DNA of 64,000 nt from Mesorhizobium sp. NZP2077. GTDB lineage: Bacteria; Pseudomonadota; Alphaproteobacteria; Rhizobiales; Rhizobiaceae. The DNA lies in NCBI RefSeq assembly GCF_013170805.1, contig NZ_CP051293.1, forward strand, positions 1,302,001-1,366,000, written 5' to 3'. Shown here one piece after another: positions 34,419 through 43,240 of the stretch; within the stretch, counting starts at the first letter, position 1; the number at the start of each line of letters is the position of its first letter. Below the pieces are notes generated by a model. That model saw nothing but the letters and a program-made list of their open reading frames with translations, had not been told where the DNA came from and did not search any database. The translations under genes and the position numbers were made by a program.

Positions 34419-35290
34419 GAGCCCCGGTCTTTTCGTTTCGATGTCACCGCCGACATGGTGCGGCCGAGATTGCGCTCCGCTGCCTGGTAGTCGCGCTGCG
34501 CCACTGCCACGAACAGCGCGTCGAGAATGTTGAGCTGGGCGATGCGCGCCGCCGCGTTCTCGCCCATAAGCGGCGAGCCCTGCGCGGTCGAACACAGCAC
34601 GATGTCGGCGACCTGGGCCAGCGGCGAGTTGTCGTAATTGGTGATGGCCAGGGTCCGGGCGCCATTCTTGCGGGCGAGCTGGATCGCGTCGATGACGGCC
34701 GAGGTGTTGCCCGAATGCGAGAAGCCGACGGCAATGTCATCCGCGCCGAGCAGTGAGGCCGACATCAGCATCATGTGCGAATCGTCGTAGACCGATGCGC
34801 GGATGCCGATGCGCAGGAATTTGTGCGAGACGTCGCGCGCGATCTGCGCCGAACCGCCAACGCCGTAGAAGTCGCGGTTCTTCGCCCGGAAGAGCAGCTC
34901 GGCGGCGCGGTCGAAATCCTCGATATCGAGGATGGCGAGGGTCTCCTCCAGCGCCTGGATGGAAGTGCGGAACACTTTCTGCACGATCTCGGCCGAACTG
35001 TCGTCGGACGACAATTCCTGGTGCATCTCGGCGGTCGGCAGGCGGCTGTATTCATAGACGGCGGTGCGGAAGTCGCGGTAGCCGGAGAAGCCGAGCTTCT
35101 TGGCGATCTTGACCACCATCGCCTCGGACACGCCGGACTCCTCGGCGATCTGCTTCAACGGGATCGTCTCGTCGAAGCCGCGCCGTCCGAAGACGGTTTC
35201 CACCACCTTGGCTTCCAGTGGGGTGAGATGCGGCATCATCATGCGGATGCGCGGTCCTACCGCTTTCAGGTCCAGCCAGCTCAAGGTCAT
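34415..35290 (-). CDS. RpiR family regulator (HTH plus SIS domain)
   Basis: A 291-residue regulator. Residues about 20-75 form the HTH_6 domain (LTPLEAKVVETVFGRRGFDETIPLKQIAEESGV, then KLGFSGYRDFR), and residues about 125-270 a SIS phosphosugar-binding domain (FYGVGGSAQIARDVSHKFLRIGI, VGFSHSGNTSAVIDA). Such proteins bind a phosphosugar and repress or activate the cognate sugar operon. It overlaps the kinase and lies 13 bases downstream of the isomerase gene, so it probably controls this cluster. Confidence 0.9.
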   Translation of the reverse strand: MTLSWLDLKAVGPRIRMMMPHLTPLEAKVVETVFGRRGFDETIPLKQIAEESGVSEAMVVKIAKKLGFSGYRDFRTAVYEYSRLPTAEMHQELSSDDSSAEIVQKVFRTSIQALEETLAILDIEDFDRAAELLFRAKNRDFYGVGGSAQIARDVSHKFLRIGIRASVYDDSHMMLMSASLLGADDIAVGFSHSGNTSAVIDAIQLARKNGARTLAITNYDNSPLAQVADIVLCSTAQGSPLMGENAAARIAQLNILDALFVAVAQRDYQAAERNLGRTMSAVTSKRKDRGS

Positions 35291-35303
35291 CCACGCCCCC
35301 TCG

Positions 35304-36293
35304 TTACGCGATCGCCCCGAGCATGATCTCCTGGACGATGGACTGCGTGGCGACTGCGTCCTGGCGGTCGATGGCGGATGACAGACGGTTGTCCTTGTCG
35401 AGCCGCTCGACGACGCCGAGCATGCGCTTCACGGTGGCGATGTTGACCTCGCACTCGCGCACCGGATCGAGCCCGGTCATGTCGGGAAAGGTGTCGAAAT
35501 AAATGGCGCCGGCGTAGCCGTCGTGGCGGATCTGGCGCAGCAATTCGATCGTCTGCAGCGTGTGCACGGCGCCGACCATCAGACCGTCGTCGCGCTTGGC
35601 GTAGCCGTCGTTGAGATGCACGCCGAGCAGCTTGCTGTGCCGGGCAACGAGGGCAGCGGCAAAGGCCGGCTGCTCGTCGGCGTAGAGCACATGGGCGAAG
35701 TCGAGCGTGACGCCGAGATTGGGCAGGCCGACCTCGCGGATCGCCAGCAAGGTGGTCGCGGCATCCGGTATCAGCGAATAGGAACGCGGCTCGTTGGGCT
35801 TGTACTCCAGGCTGATCTGGCAGTCGGGATCATGCGCCGCTACTTCACGAATTCCATCGATCTCGTGTTGCCAGAGCGTCGCATAGTCGGCCTGGAAGGC
35901 GTAGTCGAAGCCATCCTGTCCCAGCCACAGCGTCATCAGGCTGGCGCCGGCTTCACGCGTGGCGTCGATGCCGGCCTTGGTCAGATCGATGGCCTCGCGG
36001 CGCACCGCCGGATCGGGATTGGTGAAGGCGCCGAGCTTGAAGGCGGGGTTGGAATAGTAGCGCATGGCAAAGCCGTTAATGGAAAGCCCGAGATCGCCCA
36101 GTTTGCGCGCGATTTCCACGGGCTTTTCACCGACATGGTCAGGGAAGTTGAGGTCGAGATCGGTAAGCCCCTCGACCTTGGCGGCGCGCGCCGCCATCTG
36201 CATCAGCGACGGCTTTCCGGTAAGGGCGGGCCATTCGGCCTGCGGCCGCGAGGCAAAGGAATTGAGACGCGTGGCGAAACGATTGGCTGTCAT
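35304..36293 (-). CDS. Xylose isomerase-like TIM-barrel sugar isomerase/epimerase
   Basis: A protein of about 329 residues with an AP-endonuclease-2/xylose-isomerase TIM barrel. Visible metal-ligand segments are QISLEYKPNEPRSY (Glu), LGVTLDFAHVLYADEQ (Asp, His) and LGVHLNDGYAKRDDG (His, Asp). The substrate could be a keto-sugar such as rhamnulose or tagatose; the kinase partner next door suggests a phosphorylatable ketose. A start at 36314 is possible; I prefer 36293 because GAAGGG precedes it. The upstream 36316-36346 stretch is AT-rich with partial dyads and probably holds the RpiR operator. Confidence 0.78.
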   Translation of the reverse strand: MTANRFATRLNSFASRPQAEWPALTGKPSLMQMAARAAKVEGLTDLDLNFPDHVGEKPVEIARKLGDLGLSINGFAMRYYSNPAFKLGAFTNPDPAVRREAIDLTKAGIDATREAGASLMTLWLGQDGFDYAFQADYATLWQHEIDGIREVAAHDPDCQISLEYKPNEPRSYSLIPDAATTLLAIREVGLPNLGVTLDFAHVLYADEQPAFAAALVARHSKLLGVHLNDGYAKRDDGLMVGAVHTLQTIELLRQIRHDGYAGAIYFDTFPDMTGLDPVRECEVNIATVKRMLGVVERLDKDNRLSSAIDRQDAVATQSIVQEIMLGAIA

Positions 36294-36479
36294 GGTCGAC
36301 CCTTCAATCGTCATGACTTCACATAAATAAAAATATTTGTAAAGTTATTGTTTGAGGGAAACCGCGAGGCCCGGCGAGCCGGCTTGTAGCCGGGGCTGAG
36401 CACGCACGGGCGCGCCGGCAGTCTCCCGGTCGGGCGACTGCCTCAGAGCGTTAGGATCAACAATGGGGCAGGACTGCCC

Positions 36480-37379
36480 TCAAACAGCCGCCTTACGGAA
36501 GCGGGCGACGAAGTCGTCGAGTTCGGGGCGCTCCATGTCGGAGATCGCCCAGTAGGAGAAGGCGCCGTCGCTCCAGTGCACCATCGAGAAGCCGCCTGAT
36601 GACAGGTCGTCGGGCTGAGTGGTCTTGCCGCCTTGCTGTGGCTCGGCGACCAGCGTGATCAGGTGCTCGCGGTGACGGTAGACCAGGGCTGGCACCGGCC
36701 GACCTGATATCACCTCGACCCGGCCGCCGATCAGCGCGAAGCCGTCCTGGGCAAGGTCCGGCGCCGGCGGCGAGACGCCGATGCGGGCATCAAGCCATGG
36801 TTTGACGGTGTGGCGGTCGGACGAGACGATGTCGATCGGGCTCGCCGCAAGCAGGCTGCGGCGATGGCCGCTGGCGACCGCGGCGGCAAAGCCGTCGTCG
36901 ACGCCGCTCTGCATCACCCATTGTGTCGCCCCGCTGGCCAGCACCGCGCTGATCATAATCGACGCCGCCATGGCCCGCCAGTCGAACGAGCCGAAACGGC
37001 GCGCCCTTGGCTGTGCACGCGTTTGGGAGGGGCGTGTTCCGGCGTCTCGCCTCTGGCCGCCGCCTGCAATCAACCCCGACAGCGCCGACGGCGTATCCCG
37101 CTGGGGCTCCGCCTCGACCGGCGCCTGCTGTCCGGTGCTCGCCATGCCGATCGACGCGATGCGGGCCCGAAACGCGTCGTTGACATCGGGGCGCGGCAGG
37201 CGGCTGACCGCGCCTTGCAAGGCGACAATGCGGGCATGCTCGGCGGCAAGCTTGGGGTCGGCGGTGATGCGACGCTCGACGGCAAGAGCGGCCGCCGCAT
37301 CAAGCTCGCCATCGACAAGGGCATGGATCATCAGTCTGATACCTTCGGGATCGTTGGGCAGTCCGTCGTCGTGCGTCAT
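36480..37379 (-). CDS. Membrane-anchored anti-sigma factor
   Basis: A 299-residue protein. The N-terminal IRLMIHALVDGELDAAAALAVERRI fits a zinc-less anti-sigma domain, then a Pro/Arg/Ser linker, a single hydrophobic helix (WRAMAASIMISAVLASGATQW, about residues 133-152), and a C-terminal extracytoplasmic domain with HREHLITLVAE. It overlaps the sigma gene stop as ATGA (37376-37379), the classical sigma/anti-sigma coupling. It should hold the sigma factor at the membrane until a signal is sensed. Confidence 0.84.
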   Translation of the reverse strand: MTHDDGLPNDPEGIRLMIHALVDGELDAAAALAVERRITADPKLAAEHARIVALQGAVSRLPRPDVNDAFRARIASIGMASTGQQAPVEAEPQRDTPSALSGLIAGGGQRRDAGTRPSQTRAQPRARRFGSFDWRAMAASIMISAVLASGATQWVMQSGVDDGFAAAVASGHRRSLLAASPIDIVSSDRHTVKPWLDARIGVSPPAPDLAQDGFALIGGRVEVISGRPVPALVYRHREHLITLVAEPQQGGKTTQPDDLSSGGFSMVHWSDGAFSYWAISDMERPELDDFVARFRKAAV

Positions 37380-38041
37380 GACGCTTTCCCCAGTTCAGAC
37401 GCCAGCAGGCCACGGGCGCGGGCGAGCCTCGACATGACCGTGCCGATCGGCACGCCAAGCATGGTCGATATTTCGCGATAGCTGAGGCCGTTGATATCGC
37501 GCAGCACCAGCGTTTCGCGAAACGGCTGCGGCAGGGCAGCGATCGCGGCTTCCAGTGCTGCCGTATCAGCCTTGGCAATCAGGCTCGCCTCCGGGCCGTC
37601 TTCGTCGGGCAGGCTGGTGCCGTGTGCCGCCGCCATGTCGTCGAGATCGCCGAGGTCGCCGACCGCCAGCATGCCACGCGGCCGGTTACGCGCCATCCAG
37701 GTGTAGGAGGTGTTGCGCACGATGGTCAGCAGCCAGGCGCGGGCGTTGCCGCCGGCATAGCCTGCTATGCCGGCATGCGCCTTGATGCAGGCGTCCTGCA
37801 CCACATCCTCGGCGTCGGCGGCATTGCCGGTCAGCCAGCGGGCAAGCGCCAGCGCGTCGCCGAGATGCGGCAGCACCACCTGGTTGAAACGTTCTGCCAG
37901 GGCCCTCTCGCTCAACGCAGCACCATGATCCGATACTCCGGGCCGGGCCGCCTCAAGATGCGACGGCGACCTTGGCCTGCTCGTGGGGGGAAAGCCCCCT
38001 GTAACAGGTAAAGTTGCCTGTCCCGCTGAAAGTGAATTCAT
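37376..38041 (-). CDS. ECF-type RNA polymerase sigma factor
   Basis: About 221 residues. Region 2 reads DALALARWLTGNAADAEDVVQDACIKAHAGI and region 4 ALPQPFRETLVLRDINGLSYREISTMLGVPIGTVMSRLARARG, the sigma-70 ECF pattern. The N-terminal 50 residues look unstructured, so the true start could be downstream of the ATG at 38041 (38047 is an alternative). A sequence GGCAACTTTACC about 20 bases into the coding region resembles an ECF -35 element. It is paired with the anti-sigma gene downstream. The regulon is not visible from here. Confidence 0.84.
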   Translation of the reverse strand: MNSLSAGQATLPVTGGFPPTSRPRSPSHLEAARPGVSDHGAALSERALAERFNQVVLPHLGDALALARWLTGNAADAEDVVQDACIKAHAGIAGYAGGNARAWLLTIVRNTSYTWMARNRPRGMLAVGDLGDLDDMAAAHGTSLPDEDGPEASLIAKADTAALEAAIAALPQPFRETLVLRDINGLSYREISTMLGVPIGTVMSRLARARGLLASELGKAS

Positions 38042-38296
38042 CTGCATCACCAGTGTCAAGCGCCATGGAAGAGAGACTGATGACGATTATGCGCGCCAGC
38101 GCATGATCACGGTCGGTGCCGCAGCCATGGTCGCTGTTTTCGCATTGACGGGGCATGCCGATCTCCTCAACGCCAGCCGTGGCGTATGCTGAAGAGACTT
38201 GTCACGGCGCCGGTTTATTCCCGCCGCGAACAAATCCGGCTGTTCACAGTCGCGTGATCAGCCGGCGCTTTTGGGGATCTTTGGTCGGTTTGGCGC
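38042..38296. other. Gap with a signal-peptide-like fragment
   Basis: A short frame on the plus strand (ATG 38103, stop 38190-38192) begins MITVGAAAMVAVFALTGHAD, a typical signal sequence, but ends after 29 codons. It may be the truncated start of a secreted protein or chance. Nothing else is visible. Confidence 0.3.
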
Positions 38297-39502
38297 TCAA
38301 TCTGGCCAACGCAAGACGCCGGACGAATCCTTGCGGGCGACCTTCATCGCATCGGCGGGACGGTCCTTCGCGGTCAATATGGCGCGCAGGCGTTCGGCGA
38401 CGATCTCCGCTTCACCGGGATGGAGGTTGCAGGGGTCGAGGAAGAAATGGCCGCGCTCGACTTCGTGGTTGCGCACGATGATCGGCGGCGAGCCTGCGGC
38501 CAACGCCGAGGTGAGGCCGGCGGCGCTGAAGCGGCTCTCGGGCGATACGAAGATCTGCAGCCGGTCGAGCGGATTGGCGGTCGGGTCCGGGATAATTTTC
38601 GCAAAGATGCCCGGCAGTCCCTGCAACGCGTCTTTCCATAGATTGAGCGCCGCCTCCTCGCGCCGGCGGATGCCGGAATGGTCGCGCTTCTCCCAGGCTT
38701 CCAGCGCTGCCATGGTGCCGGCGATGCTTTCCTTGCCGACTTTCATGGCGCGGGCGACGCCGCGGTTCTGCAGATAGGCTGATCGCACCAGGTCCTTGCG
38801 GCCGGTGACGATGCCGCTGGTCGGTCCGCTCAGGAATTTGTGGCCGCTGTAGATGACGACGTCGGCGCCGCGCGCCAGGAAACCGCGCAGATCGTATTCG
38901 GACGCGGCATCAACGATCACCGGCACGCCCTTGGCGTGGCAGATCTCGCAGAATTCCTCCAGCGACAGCATGCCGTACTGCACGGTGTGGTGGGCGACGA
39001 CATAAAGGCCCGCCGCCGTGCGGTCGTTGATCGCTTCGCGCACATGATAGTCCTGCGTCACGCTGACCGTGCCGGCAGGCACCACCTTGGCGCCGGCGAC
39101 ACGGACCGACTGGTCGATCGGCGCACCGTAATTGACGATGTGGCCAAGCTGGATGACGACCTCCGTCTTGAGGTCGCCGGTGTCGTCAGGCAGGCGTTCG
39201 ATGGCAAGCAGGTTGGTTCCCGTCATCGCACCGGCGATTGCCATGGTGATGCCGCTGGCGCAGCAGGCGGTGATGAAGCCGGCCTCGCCGCCGGTGAGGC
39301 GCGCGACGACCGTGCTCGCGGCGCGCTGCAGGTCGTCCATCTCCACCCATTGCGAAGCCATTTCGGCCATAGCGCTGATCGCCTCGGGAACAATGATCGA
39401 TGCGCCGAGCGCAGTCATGGTGCCCGAGACATTGATGATCGGGCGAAGGCCGAGCCGTTCGCGGATGGTGGTGTTGGAGCCGGCGGCGGAGGTGGTTTTC
39501 AT
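38297..39502 (-). CDS. SelA-like PLP-dependent lyase (D-glucosaminate-6-phosphate ammonia-lyase family)
   Basis: A 401-residue fold-type I PLP enzyme. The N-terminal [21 protein letters not shown] is the SelA-family signature. [20 protein letters not shown] contains the Schiff-base Lys, and [13 protein letters not shown] the PLP-nitrogen Asp. Relatives such as DgaE eliminate ammonia from amino-sugar acids. The frame extends to 39658 but the ATG at 39500-39502 is supported by the family start. It is downstream of RidA (25 bases) and an ABC importer operon, so it likely deaminates the imported compound. The exact substrate is unknown. Confidence 0.8.
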   Translation of the reverse strand: MKTTSAAGSNTTIRERLGLRPIINVSGTMTALGASIIVPEAISAMAEMASQWVEMDDLQRAASTVVARLTGGEAGFITACCASGITMAIAGAMTGTNLLAIERLPDDTGDLKTEVVIQLGHIVNYGAPIDQSVRVAGAKVVPAGTVSVTQDYHVREAINDRTAAGLYVVAHHTVQYGMLSLEEFCEICHAKGVPVIVDAASEYDLRGFLARGADVVIYSGHKFLSGPTSGIVTGRKDLVRSAYLQNRGVARAMKVGKESIAGTMAALEAWEKRDHSGIRRREEAALNLWKDALQGLPGIFAKIIPDPTANPLDRLQIFVSPESRFSAAGLTSALAAGSPPIIVRNHEVERGHFFLDPCNLHPGEAEIVAERLRAILTAKDRPADAMKVARKDSSGVLRWPD

Positions 39503-39527
39503 GTGAGCAGATCCCGTGGGTGGCAGG

Positions 39528-39989
39528 TCAAGCGGCAATCTCGACGACCGCTTCGATTTCGACTGTGATGTTTCTAGGCAGCGAGCCGACGCCGATAGCC
39601 GATCGGGCGTGGCCGCCAATATTAGCGAAGACATCGGCAAAAAGATCGGAACAGCCATTCACGACTTTGGGGTGGTCGCTGAAGGTCGGCGTCGCGTTGA
39701 CGAAGCCGAGCAGCTTGACGACGCGCACGATGCGGCCGAGATCGCCGGCGGCGGCATGCATGACGGCAAGCAGGTTGAGCCCGGTCAAGCGCGCATGCTC
39801 ATAGGCCTGCTCGACCGTCACATCCTCGCCGACCTTGCCGGTGCAGAGCGTGCCGTCGGCGCGCAGCGGCCCCTGGCCGGACAGGAAGATCAACCGGCCG
39901 CTCTCGGCATGGGTGACGAAGTTGGCGATGGGCGTCGGCGGCTCGGGCAGCGTCAGGCCGAGTTCGGCGAGCCGGATGTAAGGCGTCAT
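39528..39989 (-). CDS. RidA/YjgF family protein
   Basis: A 153-residue RidA-superfamily trimer-type protein: [43 protein letters not shown], then [15 protein letters not shown] and a [20 protein letters not shown] tail. RidA members hydrolyse reactive enamines and imines, such as 2-aminoacrylate, formed by PLP lyases. Length is above the 125-130 residue archetype, as in the second YjgF subfamily. The downstream PLP lyase makes such a role plausible here. The ABC transporter ATPase gene ends 68 bases upstream of its start. Confidence 0.86.
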   Translation of the reverse strand: MTPYIRLAELGLTLPEPPTPIANFVTHAESGRLIFLSGQGPLRADGTLCTGKVGEDVTVEQAYEHARLTGLNLLAVMHAAAGDLGRIVRVVKLLGFVNATPTFSDHPKVVNGCSDLFADVFANIGGHARSAIGVGSLPRNITVEIEAVVEIAA

Positions 39990-40057
39990 GGAAGAAGGCT
40001 CCCTTGGATGGCTTCGGCCATCCGATGTCGAAAGTAAATGGCGTCGACCGTCCAATG

Positions 40058-40846
40058 TCAGAAATGCGAGGCGCGGAAGCGCGCCAGGAAGGTACGGAGG
40101 CGCTCGTTGCTGGTCTCCGCCGCGAGGATCTCCTTGGGCGGGCCGACGGCGCTGACGCCACCATCGGCCATGAAGACGATGCGGCTCGAAGCGTCGCGGG
40201 CGAAGGCCATTTCGTGCGTCACCATCAGCATGGTCATGCCGTCCTCGGCGAGGCTGCGCACTACGGCGAGGACCTCGCCGACCAATTCGGGGTCGAGCGC
40301 CGAGGTGATCTCGTCGAGCAAAAGGATTTTCGGCTCCATCGCCACGGCGCGCGCGATGCCGACGCGCTGCTGCTGGCCACCGGAGAGTTCGGCAGGAAGG
40401 CTGTCGGCTTTGTGGGCGAGGCCGACGCGGCCGAGCCAATGTTCGGCGACCTGGCGCGCCTCGGCCTGGCTCTTTCCGCGCACTTTGGTGAGGCCGAGCA
40501 TGATGTTGCCGGCCGCCGTCAGGTGCGGAAACAGGTTGAAGCTCTGGAACACCATGCCGGTCTCGGCGCGCATGCTGGCCAAGTCGCGTTCGCTGCGGCG
40601 CTGGCGCGTTCCGGCTGAGAGGTAGCCGACCTCCTTGCCGTCGATGCGGATCGAGCCTGAGTCGTAGCTTTCGAGGAAGTTGACGCAGCGCAGCAGCGTG
40701 GTCTTGCCGCTGCCGGAGGGGCCGATGACGGTCACCACCTCGCCGCGGTTCACCTGAAGGCTGACGGAACGCAGCACCTCGACAGGGCCGAAGGCCTTGG
40801 AGACATCGCGCACGTCGAGCAGCGCGGGACTGGGGGCGTCGGACAT
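40058..40846 (-). CDS. Polar amino acid ABC transporter, ATP-binding subunit
   Basis: A 262-residue ABC ATPase. It has Walker A GPSGSGKTT, signature LSGGQQQRVGIARAVAM, Walker B ILLLDEITSALDPE and the H-loop VTHEM. The GXXFQSFNLFPHLTAAGN segment is typical of GlnQ/HisP-like amino-acid importers. It starts 4 bases after the permease stop. It powers uptake through the two permeases encoded upstream in the same operon. Confidence 0.9.
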   Translation of the reverse strand: MSDAPSPALLDVRDVSKAFGPVEVLRSVSLQVNRGEVVTVIGPSGSGKTTLLRCVNFLESYDSGSIRIDGKEVGYLSAGTRQRRSERDLASMRAETGMVFQSFNLFPHLTAAGNIMLGLTKVRGKSQAEARQVAEHWLGRVGLAHKADSLPAELSGGQQQRVGIARAVAMEPKILLLDEITSALDPELVGEVLAVVRSLAEDGMTMLMVTHEMAFARDASSRIVFMADGGVSAVGPPKEILAAETSNERLRTFLARFRASHF

Positions 40847-40850
40847 CGTG

Positions 40851-41501
40851 CTATTCCCGAATGAAGGAGAAGCGCCGCTCGAGCCGTCGGCTGGCGAGCG
40901 AGAGCGCGTAGTTGACCGCGAAATAGATGAGCGCGCCGATGATATAGAGCGGCATCGCCTCATAGGTTCGGCCGATGACCTGGTTGATGGCCTGCATCAA
41001 ATCGGTGATGCCGAGCAGCGACACCAGGGCGCTGCCCTTGACCGCATCGGTGACGCCGTTGATCCAGGGCGGCAGGAAGCGCCTGAAGGCCTGCGGAAAG
41101 ATGACGTAGGTGAGGCGTTGGCGAAAGGTCAGACCGATCGCCATCGCGGCCTCGGATTGGCCTTTCGGAATCGAGCCGACCGCGCCCCTGAGATATTCGA
41201 TGACCTGCGCCGTCTTGAACAGGGTCAGCGCCAGCACGGCGGCCCAGAAGGACGGCAGATGCAGGCCGATGGCGGGCAGGCCGTAATAGACGAAGAACAT
41301 CAAGACCAGGATCGGAATGCCGCGGATGGTGTCGGAGAAGATGCGCACCGCCCAGCGCAACGGGGCAGGGCCATAGACCAGGCCGACACCCAGCACGACG
41401 CCGGCGATAAGCGACAGGGTGACGACCAGCAGCGACACCCATAAGGTCAGGGCGAAGCCTTTGGCGAGGAAGGGTAGGGCGTAGAGGATCTGGCTCAGCA
41501 T
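40851..41501 (-). CDS. Amino acid ABC transporter permease (HisM/GlnP type)
   Basis: A 216-residue inner-membrane protein with about five helices and the EAA motif segment VGSIPKGQSEAAMAIGLTFRQRLTYVIFPQA, which contacts the ATPase. It has the IRGIPILVLMFFVYYGLP motif of the polar amino acid family. It is paired with the next permease (one base between them) to form a heterodimeric channel. Confidence 0.89.
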   Translation of the reverse strand: MLSQILYALPFLAKGFALTLWVSLLVVTLSLIAGVVLGVGLVYGPAPLRWAVRIFSDTIRGIPILVLMFFVYYGLPAIGLHLPSFWAAVLALTLFKTAQVIEYLRGAVGSIPKGQSEAAMAIGLTFRQRLTYVIFPQAFRRFLPPWINGVTDAVKGSALVSLLGITDLMQAINQVIGRTYEAMPLYIIGALIYFAVNYALSLASRRLERRFSFIRE

Positions 41502-41502
41502 G

Positions 41503-42168
41503 TCAGCGCGCCGCCCTGAACCGTCGCTCGACGAGCCTGAGCCCGAAAAGCAGGATGTAGCCGGTCACCAGATACATCGCCGTCGTCACCAGATAGACCT
41601 CGACGATGCGGAAAGTGTTGAAGTTGATCCATTGGGCGCCGAAGGTGAGCTCCGGCACCGAGATCACCGAGGCGATCGAGGTGTCCTTGAACAGCGAGAT
41701 GAAGGTGTTGGACAGCGCCGGCAGCGTGATGCGCAGCATGGTCGGCAGGCGCACGTGGATCAGCCTTTGCCAGGGCGTAAGGCCGATTGCCTTGCCGGCA
41801 TCGAGCTGGCCGCGGGGGACGGCCTCTAGCCCTGAGCGAAACACCTCGACCAGATAAGCGCCGCTATAGACCGACAGCGTCAGGACAAACGAGGTCGGCG
41901 CGCTGTAGGCCAGGTCAACCACGGTCGGCAGGCCGTAGAAGACGAGATAGACCAGCAGGATCAGCGGCACGTTGCGGATGAATTCGACATAGGCAGCGAT
42001 GACCGTGCGCACCGTGCGACCGGCCGAGACATACCAGACCGCGAGCACCAGGCCGATGACGACGCCGATGGCGATCGAGATCACCGCAAGCTCGAGGCTG
42101 AGCAGCAGACCGCCCCAGAGCTTGTCGAAATGCCGCCAGATCAGATTGAAATTGAGGGCATAGCCCAT
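41503..42168 (-). CDS. Amino acid ABC transporter permease (HisQ/GlnP type)
   Basis: A 221-residue inner-membrane protein, with IRNVPLILLVYLVFYGLP and the EAA loop LEAVPRGQLDAGKAIGLTPWQRLIHVRLPTM. It pairs with the permease immediately downstream. The 70-base gap from the binding protein gene contains a strong hairpin. Confidence 0.89.
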   Translation of the reverse strand: MGYALNFNLIWRHFDKLWGGLLLSLELAVISIAIGVVIGLVLAVWYVSAGRTVRTVIAAYVEFIRNVPLILLVYLVFYGLPTVVDLAYSAPTSFVLTLSVYSGAYLVEVFRSGLEAVPRGQLDAGKAIGLTPWQRLIHVRLPTMLRITLPALSNTFISLFKDTSIASVISVPELTFGAQWINFNTFRIVEVYLVTTAMYLVTGYILLFGLRLVERRFRAAR

Positions 42169-42200
42169 ACGTCCGCCTCGATGTGAAGGGCGTCGAATAG

Positions 42201-42234
42201 ATTGCGGAAGGGCGGAATGCCGCCCTTCCGCAAT
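42201..42234 (-). terminator. Strong intergenic hairpin after the binding-protein gene
   Basis: ATTGCGGAAGGGCGG (42201-42215) and CCGCCCTTCCGCAAT (42220-42234) are perfect 15-base arms with an AATG loop, five bases past the binding-protein stop. No T tract follows. Such hairpins stabilise the first gene and reduce downstream expression in ABC operons. Confidence 0.6.
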
Positions 42235-42238
42235 GGGA

Positions 42239-43111
42239 TTAGATCACCGGGAAGCCGGGATGGCGCGCCGGCGGCTCCTGGCCGAAATAATCCTTGAAGG
42301 CGGCGTCGTAGAGCGCCGATTCATGGCCGAACATGGCGATGGTGAAGGTCTGGTTGACGAAGGTCAGCCAGTCGAGATCGCCTTGCCGCAATGCCGCGCC
42401 GTAGAGCATTGAATACCAGCTCTTGCCGGCATCGAAGTACTTGTCCGGATTGCGCGAGGCGAGCCAGCGCACGGTGGACAGATCGACCGCGGCAGCGTCG
42501 GCGCGCTTGGATTCCAGCGCTTGCAGCACATTGGCCTGGGTGTCGATCTGCAGCACCTGCGCCTGCGGCAAGGCGTAGTGGACGGAGCTTTCGGCATCGA
42601 CATTCTGCAGGATGGAGATGCGCGTCGCCGCGCCACCGGGAAGCAACTTGTCGAAGGTCTTGTTCTCGGCGGTGGGCAGCGTCAGCAAGGCAACGCCTTC
42701 GACGTAGTATGGCCGGGTGAAGTTGATCAGCTGCGAGCGCTGCGCCGTCATCGTCATGAACTGTATGGTGATGTCGACCTTGTTGGTGGTGACGTTGGGA
42801 ATGCGCTGCGCCGGGTCCTGCATGACAAACTCGACCTTGGTCGGATCATCGAACAGGCCCTTGGCCAGGATGCGCCCCATGGTGATGTCCATGCCGACCA
42901 GTTCGCCGGCATCATTCTCGAAATGCCAAGGCGCGTTGGTGCTGCCGGTGCCGACGATCAGCTTGCCGCGGTCGAGTACGGTGCGCAGCAGACTGTCGGA
43001 TGCGGCCTGGGCAGCGGCCTTCTGGGCATCGACGGTTGCCAGCACGCCGGCGGTGGCCAGTCCCGCCATTCCCAATTTCAGAAAATCACGTCTTCCGGAT
43101 GTGTCGTTCAC
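42239..43111 (-). CDS. Amino acid-type ABC transporter substrate-binding protein (Tat signal)
   Basis: A 290-residue SBP_bac_3 family protein. The N-terminus SGRRDFLKLGMAGLATAGV carries the twin-arginine motif and hydrophobic core, so it is exported folded by Tat. Then come LLRTVLDRGKLIVGTGSTNAPW, the domain start, and GELVGMDITMGRIL. The ligand is unknown but the operon content (PLP lyase, RidA) suggests an amino or amino-sugar acid. It is the first gene of the operon, divergent from IclR with 129 bases between them. Confidence 0.88.
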   Translation of the reverse strand: MNDTSGRRDFLKLGMAGLATAGVLATVDAQKAAAQAASDSLLRTVLDRGKLIVGTGSTNAPWHFENDAGELVGMDITMGRILAKGLFDDPTKVEFVMQDPAQRIPNVTTNKVDITIQFMTMTAQRSQLINFTRPYYVEGVALLTLPTAENKTFDKLLPGGAATRISILQNVDAESSVHYALPQAQVLQIDTQANVLQALESKRADAAAVDLSTVRWLASRNPDKYFDAGKSWYSMLYGAALRQGDLDWLTFVNQTFTIAMFGHESALYDAAFKDYFGQEPPARHPGFPVI

Positions 43112-43180
43112 GGCGACCTCCTTTCGTGTTGTGTTCCCCTACGCACAGGCAATACACGCGACGGTGATTAGGGTAAGATT

Positions 43181-43222
43181 GTCTCTTACAAGAGACGCAT
43201 GTATCCTGTACAAGACAGATAC
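43181..43222. promoter_or_regulatory. Two dyads in the binding protein/IclR intergenic region
   Basis: GTCTCTT-AC-AAGAGAC (43181-43196) is a perfect 7-base dyad; GTATCCTGT (43201-43209) and ACAGATAC (43215-43222) form a second, imperfect one. Both contain a TACAAGA half-site, about 22 bases apart. They lie between 19 and 60 bases before the IclR start and probably bind IclR to control both transcripts. Confidence 0.5.
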
Positions 43223-43240
43223 TAGCACTAGGAATCGACA

